A DNA stretch of 64,000 bases from Ricordea florida (taxonomy: Eukaryota; Cnidaria; Anthozoa; Corallimorpharia; Ricordeidae), in assembly GCA_949710005.1 (NCBI GenBank), contig OX453274.1, forward strand, positions 9,509,717 through 9,573,716. The letters run 5' to 3'. The notes under the pieces were generated by a model. It was not told the DNA's origin. It did no database searches and saw nothing but the letters and a program-made list of their open reading frames with translations. The translations under genes and the position numbers were made by a program. Each line of letters opens with the position of its first letter. Position 1 is the stretch's first letter. Shown in pieces: positions 31,087 to 39,100 of the stretch.

Positions 31087-31686
31087 ATGGAAGTATATAA
31101 GGCGATTTACCCCAACTTGGAAGCCACTGCACCTCCCCCTGATGGACCATCATTCAGACTTCAGCAATGTTGTGATGCCCTGAACAAGCTAAAGTCTGAA
31201 TTAAACCACTACGAGACAGTACTCAAAAAATACAACCGATCAAAGGGCACACTCATGAATGTAAGCTCGACCTGTGGTATACTGTCTTGCGTCTTGGCGG
31301 CTGGTGGATTGGGCACATCGCTTAGTGGTGTCGGAATCGTCGCATCTGTGCCATTGGGTGTGGTAAGTGGTGTATTTGTATGCGCCTCCATAGCGTGTCA
31401 ACAAATATCCAAGAGACTGTCCCAGAAAGCTGTGAAGCACCAAAACACCATCACATTGGCCAGATCCAAGATAAACACCATTGAAGACCTGGTTTCCAAA
31501 GCCCTTCGTGACAATACGATATCCGACTCAGAATTCTCGTTGATCATGGACGAACTCAAGAAATTCGAAAAGCTCAAGGCCGAGATACGAGCTAAGGCTC
31601 AAAAAAATGTGAGTGGAGAGGACCCATTGGTGTTGAGGCAGAGAGTACGCAACGAAATCCTCAAAGAACTAAAAGGAGGACCATAA
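31087..31686 (+). CDS. Helical protein with central hydrophobic region
   Basis: The predicted protein has 199 residues. The N-terminal helix (LNKLKSELNHYETVLKKY) and C-terminal helices (MDELKKFEKLKAEIRAK) flank a Gly/Ala/Val-rich hydrophobic block at residues ~58-105 (LAAGGLGTSLSGVGIVAS, VPLGVVSGVFVCASIACQ). It resembles pore or fusion-type helical hairpins in layout. Homologues are common in cnidarian repeats, from memory. The function is unknown. Confidence 0.6.
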   Translation: MEVYKAIYPNLEATAPPPDGPSFRLQQCCDALNKLKSELNHYETVLKKYNRSKGTLMNVSSTCGILSCVLAAGGLGTSLSGVGIVASVPLGVVSGVFVCASIACQQISKRLSQKAVKHQNTITLARSKINTIEDLVSKALRDNTISDSEFSLIMDELKKFEKLKAEIRAKAQKNVSGEDPLVLRQRVRNEILKELKGGP

Positions 31687-31756
31687 CTATCATATATGAG
31701 CATAACAAATACTAATGCCAATAAGCTTAAAGGGAATACATACTAATAACATAACC

Positions 31757-31939
31757 ATGGAAAACAGCCAAACTGAAAATCAATTGAAGTGTGATTTGGC
31801 AAAAGCAGAAGAAAATATTGAAATACTGGAAGAAGATATTGAAAAAATAAAATACACATTAAATTTTGGAGTAAAAATTTTGACGGTGTATGGTTTGATT
31901 AGATTTTTTCGTGTCATGTCGTCAGCCCTTCTTGATTAA
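31757..31939 (+). CDS. Small coiled-coil membrane protein
   Basis: The predicted protein has 60 residues from the ATG at 31757 (MENSQTENQL). An earlier in-frame ATG at 31715 adds 14 residues. An acidic coiled coil (CDLAKAEENIEILEEDIEKI) is followed by a membrane helix (FGVKILTVYGLIRFF). The function is unknown. Confidence 0.5.
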   Translation: MENSQTENQLKCDLAKAEENIEILEEDIEKIKYTLNFGVKILTVYGLIRFFRVMSSALLD

Positions 31940-31983
31940 TGTTTTAAAAGTTTGAACTCTTCTACCCAAATTCTGGATAGAAG

Positions 31984-33519
31984 ATGGGCTTACTCAATGA
32001 CTTCAGAAATAGGTACCAAAAGGCTGATCGTGACCAATTCGTATTTGTGGATGATCAATATGGGGGTTACATTAGATGGAAACATAACGGTATGACAATC
32101 ATGTCCTATGATGATCCCACTGGCAAGACATGGACTGATGGGATGCGACCAGGTTTGAAATCGCGACTCTGGATTGATCTTGGACTGGCCGCCCTGAACT
32201 CGTTCCCACCAAGCTTAACCATGACCAAACGATACTACCCGATACCCACCGTTGACTTTGACAGCCCCACCAGTAACACCACAAGTATGCTGACCTCGCT
32301 GGACATATACGTGTCCAATACGAAGAAATTCACCGCCAAGATGCGTAATGTTTTCACCTCCCAAGTTGTAACTTTCAAGTTTGGGAAGCAAAGTCGAAAG
32401 TGGTTGAACGCCCCCGACATGAACTACTGGCCACAACAACTGAACTTTGCAGTGTGGTGTGCGACCGCTGGCTGTGGGATTAGCCCCTTCGAGAGCCTCA
32501 ACTACCCCAAAGTCGTGAGCGGCTTCATCAAGTTTCATGTGTATTTCACCGTAAGACGAATATTGTATGAACTGAGCCTTCCGCTGCCTGATGAGCAACC
32601 CTTTGTAATCAACAACAACCCTTACAGCAAGGTCGCATATCAACGATTATGCGCTGAATTTGGCATCTCAAACAACTCTGATTTCAGATGGAAAGGTGGA
32701 CGAAACGGGGGTTTGGGTGACATATTCATCGATTATGGGGCTGGATACCATGGAGTAGGTGGAGGATACCAAAACGTCCATATGGTAAGAAATTACGACA
32801 AAGATGCTGATCAATGGCCTGGTGAAGGTGGCAAATTCGCTGATGATGGGGGTAAAAAAGAAAAGGGTGACCTCATCTCATTCATCCGTAATGATGACTT
32901 TGCTGATTACAAGTATGCTTGGTTCATACCAACGAGTGGCTATGGACTCACTAAAGCTGGACTTGGCAGGTTGAATCGATCTGCTGAAGCCTTTGTTTAC
33001 TGTGTGTTGGGGGCTCAAGTCAACACTAGAAACTCGATTGTGGGCACTGGTGGTGGAGCAATTGAGACTCAACAAGAATTCTTGGCCCTGTTTGAGAGTA
33101 GTGTGATCGAGAATGACATTTCGAGTTCGATCCAAAGGTATCAACTGGCCACTCAAGAAGCTAAATTAAGGCTTGATTTGGCCATTGTTCCTGGAGTGTG
33201 GTTGATGCCCAGTAACATGATCATAAACACAGAGAGTGTGATCGGGTATAACAACAACCTCATGAAGGCCACTGATGAGATGAAATTTGGTGTCAACACA
33301 AACATAAACCTGGAGACTAAGACTGTGGGGATCAACCATAATCTGGGGTCTTCAAAGGTCAAGTTGCCACATGCAATTGTAGAGACTAAACGTTCAACAA
33401 CAACACCAACGATTCATCCTCGTACAGAAATCAAAGAAGAAACAAATACCAATCATGAAACCAACCTGATACTGTTAATCGTTGGAGTTGGAATTGCCGC
33501 TTGGCTGCTCTTCAGATAA
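31984..33519 (+). CDS. Large conserved virion-type protein with C-terminal anchor
   Basis: The predicted protein has 511 residues. The N-terminal ~200 residues are beta-like with many aromatics (MLTSLDIYVSNTKKFTAKM, YWPQQLNFAVWCATAGCG, FHVYFTVRRILYEL). A Gly/Asp-rich middle follows (GGRNGGLGDIFIDYGAG), then a helical segment (AIETQQEFLALFESSV), a Thr-rich stalk (~450-490) and a C-terminal membrane helix (LILLIVGVGIAAWLLF). It is the largest protein after the polymerase. The likely place is the virion surface or inner membrane. An alternative capsid role cannot be excluded. No enzymatic motif was seen. Confidence 0.6.
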   Translation: MGLLNDFRNRYQKADRDQFVFVDDQYGGYIRWKHNGMTIMSYDDPTGKTWTDGMRPGLKSRLWIDLGLAALNSFPPSLTMTKRYYPIPTVDFDSPTSNTTSMLTSLDIYVSNTKKFTAKMRNVFTSQVVTFKFGKQSRKWLNAPDMNYWPQQLNFAVWCATAGCGISPFESLNYPKVVSGFIKFHVYFTVRRILYELSLPLPDEQPFVINNNPYSKVAYQRLCAEFGISNNSDFRWKGGRNGGLGDIFIDYGAGYHGVGGGYQNVHMVRNYDKDADQWPGEGGKFADDGGKKEKGDLISFIRNDDFADYKYAWFIPTSGYGLTKAGLGRLNRSAEAFVYCVLGAQVNTRNSIVGTGGGAIETQQEFLALFESSVIENDISSSIQRYQLATQEAKLRLDLAIVPGVWLMPSNMIINTESVIGYNNNLMKATDEMKFGVNTNINLETKTVGINHNLGSSKVKLPHAIVETKRSTTTPTIHPRTEIKEETNTNHETNLILLIVGVGIAAWLLFR

Positions 33520-33545
33520 AAATTGAAATTGCCAAACCATAGATC

Positions 33546-33929
33546 ATGGCCTCGCAGATCATGACATCATTGGCAATCGTTGGCAGCAGATACTTCAATG
33601 ACATGTCCTTCTTGAAAGAGCAAATACGTAAAGCCCTCAAGAAATGGAAGCTGGATCTCTCAGACATACAATTGATTGTGTCTGGGGGTGCAGAAGGAGT
33701 TGATGAACTGGCCAGAGATTTTGCAGTTGAAAAGGAGATCCCATTCGAAGCGTTTGAACCTCAATGGGACTATTATGGCAAGGCGGCTGGGCCAATTCGC
33801 AATAGGCAGATCATGGAGTGTGCAACGCATGTATTGGCCTTGCCTTCTTGTATTTACTCACCAGGTACCAAATCCGCTATTAAGTTGGCTAGGAAATACA
33901 AAAGAGAGGTTATAGTCGTTTATGTCTAA
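33546..33929 (+). CDS. SLOG-superfamily (DUF2493/YspA-like) protein
   Basis: The predicted protein has 127 residues. The Rossmann-type N-terminal AIVGSRYFND and the signature VSGGAEGVDELARDFAVE are followed by WDYYGKAAGPIRNRQI and a late GTKSAIKLA. This is the DprA-Smf/LOG-like layout of DUF2493/SLOG proteins. These bind or cleave nucleotide-derived ligands and occur in bacteria and phages, often in defence or counter-defence contexts. Its role in a eukaryotic element is unknown. It is followed by a hairpin (33944-33968) and then the convergent Cys-repeat gene. Confidence 0.8.
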   Translation: MASQIMTSLAIVGSRYFNDMSFLKEQIRKALKKWKLDLSDIQLIVSGGAEGVDELARDFAVEKEIPFEAFEPQWDYYGKAAGPIRNRQIMECATHVLALPSCIYSPGTKSAIKLARKYKREVIVVYV

Positions 33930-33943
33930 TGATTAAGTGAACT

Positions 33944-33968
33944 TTTGTAACGTGAAGCGCGTTACAAA
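33944..33968. terminator. Hairpin TTTGTAACG/CGTTACAAA
   Basis: A 9-bp perfect stem with a 7-base loop lies between the convergent SLOG and Cys-repeat genes. The same TTTGTNAC design occurs at 18756-18780 and 34504-34530. Being palindromic, it could serve both strands. Confidence 0.65.
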
Positions 33969-33982
33969 TGTCTTTGGATCCC

Positions 33983-34459
33983 TCACAAAGGCCCACACTT
34001 TTCACAATCCTTTCGTAGCTTAACATGACGACAAACATACTCTCCACTACACAAATGACACATCCATTTCTTATTATTAGTCTTAATTCTACCATGTTTA
34101 CAATAACGATGAGGGCTACACACTTTACAATGACCTCTCTGTCTATCATGTAGGCAGATACCTGCACCGAGACATTCTCTACAATAATACTTTGATCTGC
34201 CATGTTGGCAAATTCCAGCACCACCACATTCTTTACACCAATACTTTTGCTTACCATGTTGACAAATTCCAGCACCACCACATTCTTTACACGCTGATTT
34301 TTGTCGACTATGTAGGCAGATACCTGCACCAGGGCATTCTTTACAATGGTATTTATGTCTGCCATGTTGACATATACCTGCACCACCGCACTCTTTACAA
34401 TAAAACTTTTGCTTACCATATGGACATCGTTTTCTTGGTTTCGCTTGATCACAATCCAT
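33983..34459 (-). CDS. Cys/His repeat protein (CKECGGAGICQHG repeats)
   Basis: The predicted protein has 158 residues made of about seven repeats of ~19 residues. Each has C-x2-C, five residues (mostly GGAGI), C-x-H, then a basic linker, with one degenerate unit near the C-terminus. The regular Cys/His spacing implies zinc binding. Similar CKECGG-type repeats occur in algal, protist and giant-virus proteins, from memory. The fit to the EsV-1-7 motif spacing is only partial. A DNA/RNA-binding or regulatory role is inferred. Confidence 0.8.
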   Translation of the reverse strand: MDCDQAKPRKRCPYGKQKFYCKECGGAGICQHGRHKYHCKECPGAGICLHSRQKSACKECGGAGICQHGKQKYWCKECGGAGICQHGRSKYYCRECLGAGICLHDRQRGHCKVCSPHRYCKHGRIKTNNKKWMCHLCSGEYVCRHVKLRKDCEKCGPL

Positions 34460-34503
34460 TGTGTATATACCACCACACTACAACCACCGACCATCCATTA
34501 CAC

Positions 34504-34530
34504 TTTTGTAACACGCTCCATGTTACAAAA
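34504..34530. terminator. Hairpin TTTTGTAACA/TGTTACAAAA
   Basis: A 10-bp perfect stem with a 7-base loop lies between the 3' end of the right terminal gene and the 5' end of the Cys-repeat gene, both on the minus strand. It belongs to the same family as 18756-18780 and 33944-33968. Confidence 0.65.
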
Positions 34531-34543
34531 ATATCATGCATGA

Positions 34544-35092
34544 TTACCAATGAGTCCCCCAACGCTCCTTCACCTCTTGAAACTCTTCCAAATCAAGACA
34601 CCAATAAACAAATCTACTTGGATGCCATGCTACAGACATTAGTTCTACCCAAATTTCATTTCGGAAAATACGCCATTGTTCGCCCTTCCAAACCTCATGC
34701 AACAACTCGTCTTTGAAACTGATGTACACGTTAACTATAAGATCTCCGATAAGAAGGCCATCGACAGAATATGGCCGTTCGAGGTCAGCGTCCATCATAC
34801 CAAACAGAGCTAAATCTTCAGCGCCCTTACATAAGTTCTCGGCGATGTCTTTGACAGACAACTTGTCAAAGTCTTTCGAATATTCATAAACAATCTCGTT
34901 GTCGTCAATAGGAAAATGGGCCATGGTAAAAACAAGACGAACCTTCTCAACCAACCATGGGTTGAAACTAGACACTCTATATAATATGCTTGATTTGTAC
35001 TCTTCCAGAAAATCATAAACTCCTAAACAGTCCACGTTGTCATAGAGAAAGCTAAATAACGTTGGCATTCTCATATCATCCATGTTCGCCAT
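34544..35092 (-). CDS. TIR-linked protein with C-terminal WHPSR motif, right copy
   Basis: The predicted protein has 182 residues from the ATG at 35092 (MANMDDMRM), which lies inside the right terminal repeat at the position equivalent to the left gene's ATG. It is acidic and helical, with no membrane helix. It ends LMSVAWHPSRFVYWCLDLEE, matching AWHPSRAVDWCFDEDE of the left gene, while the rest is strongly diverged. The longer open frame upstream is repeat sequence. The function is unknown; both copies probably use promoters inside the repeats. Confidence 0.75.
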   Translation of the reverse strand: MANMDDMRMPTLFSFLYDNVDCLGVYDFLEEYKSSILYRVSSFNPWLVEKVRLVFTMAHFPIDDNEIVYEYSKDFDKLSVKDIAENLCKGAEDLALFGMMDADLERPYSVDGLLIGDLIVNVYISFKDELLHEVWKGEQWRIFRNEIWVELMSVAWHPSRFVYWCLDLEEFQEVKERWGTHW

Positions 35093-35406
35093 TCGTTTGC
35101 GTATGCCAGCCGGTACAACCCTCGACCAAAAATCCCACTTTAAAAAACTCGACCCCCACCCCACCCCCCAAAGGACATCGATGATCCAAACGACAAAATC
35201 GACACTCGACATCGATCGAAAATCAAACAAGTCAAACTCGACTCGACCCAATTAATTATGCGCAAACTTTTGACCACGCCCATCTGACAAAATCGACCAC
35301 ACCCAAAACCACGAATTCGCAAAAAAAATCGTAACATCAAAAATCGACCACACCCAAAAAATCGACCACGCCCAAGTTGTCCCAGAACCGGCCTTTTCCA
35401 ACTACT
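35083..35406 (-). repeat. Right terminal inverted repeat (324 bp)
   Basis: It is the reverse complement of 17865-18189 with about two substitutions and one single-base indel. It carries four GGGYGTGGTC motifs on the minus strand and ends CCAACTACT before the CAATG duplication. Confidence 0.92.
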
Positions 35407-35411
35407 CAATG
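35407..35411. repeat. 5-bp target site duplication, right copy
   Basis: CAATG matches 17860-17864. Confidence 0.8.
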
Positions 35412-36112
35412 TTACAAAGAAGAAATAAAGTTTTCCTTTTCATGCTATTAATAATTTTGTTTTTTCCTTGAATAGGGTGTCATTTTTCGGCTTAGGCCTT
35501 AAAAAGGGTATACGTTTTCGCTTTCTTGGTTCTTAAATAGGCTTAGGGTTCACGAACCTTCGTGGCACACCCCTATCCAAAATTCCCGGGAGTACCCCCC
35601 CCCCCCCCCACCGGAGACCAAATAGGAAAGAGGAATGTCCTTGTAATTGGCACCAGATTTTAGAATGTAATGTATTCCAGAGTTGATAATTTTCTAATTT
35701 AACTTCGCGCCTTTTGGCAACAAGGAATACACAAGAGCCGTGACACTGTGTCTGTCAGGGCAAGGGTTTGACAAAGCATCGCGTGAATGGAATGAAAATA
35801 AATCATGCAAACGCGACCTTTTTAATTGAAAAGGTCGGCCCGTTTACTAGGTTCACAGTGTCGCTCGACAAATAGTAACATGTCTGCGTTGCTAAATTTA
35901 AAGAGAATCGTTTGAGACACGGAAAACTTCGACACGCTCTACAGTTACTGCAAGCGAACTGTATCACTTCGAAATACATCGTTGGTCTCGTAGAAAGGAA
36001 GCAAGAATAGCTCTAAGGCAGGAGTGCATCGACAGCCGATGATTTAAAGCAGAATTGATCGTATAGGTATTAAATTACCTACTGTTATATTCAAGAAATT
36101 TAGGAAGTACAA
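35412..36112. other. Upstream region of the GTPase-kinase gene
   Basis: Contains a repeat fragment (CACCCCTATCCAAAATTCCC near 35570, then a C-run) seen in many invertebrate repeats. The promoter and 5' UTR of the gene starting at 36113 should lie in the last few hundred bases. No clear TATA box was found. Confidence 0.4.
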
Positions 36113-39100
36113 ATGGCTGTACAGAAGGTAAGTGCTAGGCGACAAGAAAGCATCATAGACCTAGTAGAGGATTTGAGACTGCTGGGATTGGATTCGGACC
36201 GGTATTTTGACAAATCAAGCATGAAGCGAGCTCGGGAACGGAAGATCAAAGACCTCAAAGAGAAAAACGGATCTTTAACAGAAGTGAGTTCATGTTGTAT
36301 TCAAATCACAAACAAACAGTTGCTGTTCTTGACAAAATTATCTTTATTTTTAAAATTGTGATGGAATTGTACCTCAGAAAGCGTTGGAATGGTGGGTCGG
36401 GTTGTTGTTGACAAGTAAGCATTGTGTTTATCTGCGTACTCAGATTACGGAGCTGCCTGACCAGATTCTATACTGCAATCTCTATCTGTATGTCTCCGTA
36501 AAACAAGCCAAGTATTTAACAACACTGCGAAGACAGGGTAGTGAAATATATACGTAGAAGTGTCGATATTAAAATGGTTATGCGAATGGACACACCTGGA
36601 TTTCTTAATCAGTGTACAATTTCAAACAACAAATTTGGCGCTTGCGTGATTTGCTAGAACATAGCTGGCTTCCTTGTGCTCAAAAATCAAAATTTCCCTC
36701 GTTTATTCCTTGCTGGGATTCTTATTTGCCCAGCGTTTAGGTATTGGTTAGATTTCTTGGTGTTCTGTCTGGAGATGTGTAAACTAGAAAATGATTGCTC
36801 ATCAACAGGGTTAAACGACTTCCTGGCGGCTAGGTATTTTAAAATACTTGCTCATGGCATGCCACGTACCTCGTATGAAAGTTGTAAGACATTTACTGAA
36901 ATCTTAGTGCATCAGAGTAAAATAAGAGAGGATGAGTGCTCTCTTGGTGCTCGGTATTCGGAAGTGAAATCTGATTCCGGAAAGTGGTCGTGAAAGGAAA
37001 CTTGATTTAGCACAGTGCTCATATATTCGCAAGTTTGTTATTCAGTCTTTCGTCTATGAAGTGTGACGTCGCTAAATTTGCCTGAGAACGTGGCAACACA
37101 GAGAAGTAGCCAGCGTTTATGGTCCAATCTGGCATTTATTTTCTCAATTTAGAAGAGACTTAATTACTAGGATTAGTCTTGGTGTACAACCTACAAACAT
37201 CAATGCGTATTGGTCAAGTTTGTTGTATCAGTTGTTTGTTGTATAATTGGGCAATCACGGTTATTCAAACATGTAATATTGTATTCGGTCTCACAATGTC
37301 AGACCTCTGTCCTCTGATGACAGAACGCAAGCAAGTGGGTTTATGACTACCCTTTTCGATTGCGCGATCATTAATTTTGCTAATAACACGTGAATTTTAA
37401 AGTTGTATCAAAACGTGCATGTGTTGTTAGTTCATTCAATCTGTTTGATTCTAAGCAGTCGCGGATACGACAGGCAATATGTTTCAAAGTTCATACTTTT
37501 CCTCACTTAAACTGTTGAAATGAACACATCTTATGTGAAATGAAATGTATTGAAATGCAGACATTTGTTATGAATAATACTTGCTCATGGCATGCCACGT
37601 ACCTCGTATGAAAGTTGTAAGACATTTACTGAAATCTTTGTGCATCAGAGTAAAATACAATTAACAACGACCATCTTCCACTCAAAATTTCGAATTTTCT
37701 TACGTTACCTTTCGTCTTCCAACCTCTAAGTAATGGTCTGGCTAAAAGGTAGGCAGGCGTACGGCAAAACTCATCAAAAAGGTGCGAACAGTCAATTTTT
37801 ACGGAATTCCATTTAAATCGCCTCATCTCATTGGCTAATACCAAAAAGCCCCGAAAAAAACAATGAAAAAATTAAAAAAAATCCGTCATTTTTAGACCTT
37901 GTTTTTGCCATACCCCTATTTTCTGTCTTTCGGCCAAATTTGACTTTTGCTCTATTCAGTCGCCAATTAGGACCACAAAATTAACTGACATATTGCCGAG
38001 CGCTATTGTTTTTATGCTTGCTTCTTAGCCGAACCATTACTTAATCATTATTCTCCCATTCTAAACCATCATTTTCATGCAGGAAAAGGGAAGTTTTCGA
38101 TAAATTCCTGAGTGAATTTCCTTTTTTTCCATAGCAACGATTCTAGCAACGGCTTGTTTACCATACCAAACTTAAGACAGTCCGAAATAGCTATTCAAAA
38201 GTGATGAAGGTCTTCTAGGCGAAAAAGCTATTAAAAGGAGACAAAGGTCCCCTGGGCTCCCCTCCCTAGATATTTTACTTTGTCATCTCGTTGATCAGCA
38301 TTTAATGTGAGCTTACATTACGAATCAGGCACCATCAATCGTCTTTCTTAACTCTCCTCCATGTTGACTAATTCATCTCATTCTGCCTCGTGTCTCCAAA
38401 CTTTCGTGCTTTCGTTTGCATAAAATGTATCTTCGTCGTAGCTGAAGGCTGGGTCACCTTACACTAAGAAGTGTATATTTCATGGAGATAAATTTTCTAC
38501 AAAGAATGTACATGAAACCAATGAAGTCGCGGATTATATTGGTTCGCGAATGAAAATTTGACAGCTTCTGCTCGGAAAACTCAATGTGGGAAAGTTGTAG
38601 AATTCTCCTATGACGCCACAGATCACAAAGATAAAAAATGAAGAGCCAATTATAAATGAATTTTTTGCTTTGTGAATCTGCCGTCTTTGACCTCGATATT
38701 TAATTGAACGCGCAAGGAGTGTTTTGCTTTACTTGTGACTTGGTGTTGCTAGCTGTTAAGCCTTCGTTAAATGTGTTGCACGTTTGGTTGAACTTAAGAG
38801 TTTTATACCTCTGTTCAAGTCGGACGTTGTTTTGATTCAGGATATGAAGCAGCCATTACAGGGTGTGAAAGCCTCGGTACGACCCCGTTGTGAATTTTGT
38901 GTTATGGCCGATTGCCAACAAGCTTTTTGAATGACAAATGCGTACTACTTCCATGCTAGCAGAGGTCTCTGTCGCTGGAGAGATCTCTGCTAGCAAGGAA
39001 GCCTACAAGAACACCAGCAAAGGAGAAAAACACTTTTCCAGGGAAAAGACAGAAAATAGGAGACAAAGGCCAAGAAAGTGAGGGAGAAACTTGTGCATTT

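Larger units (their letters stand above)
17865..35406. mobile_element. Polinton/Maverick-like virus-derived element, 17.5 kb
   Basis: The element is bounded by inverted repeats that start AGTAGTTGGAAAAGGCC, and it is flanked by CAATG on both sides. It contains a Polinton-type family B polymerase, a retroviral-type integrase, an A32-like ATPase, capsid candidates and about 15 further genes. Genes are tightly packed, with ATGA overlaps at 25573 and 30225 and few gaps over 100 bp. The two repeats differ at about two substitutions and one indel, which suggests a fairly recent insertion or later conversion. The polymerase gene and the gene at 25573-26105 are broken. No adenain-like protease was recognised. 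Confidence 0.92.

Noticed and set aside
33910-34494. Minus-strand 194-residue ORF rich in Val and Ile
   Set aside because: It is an out-of-frame shadow of the Cys-repeat gene; the repeat frame has the ordered Cys/His pattern.
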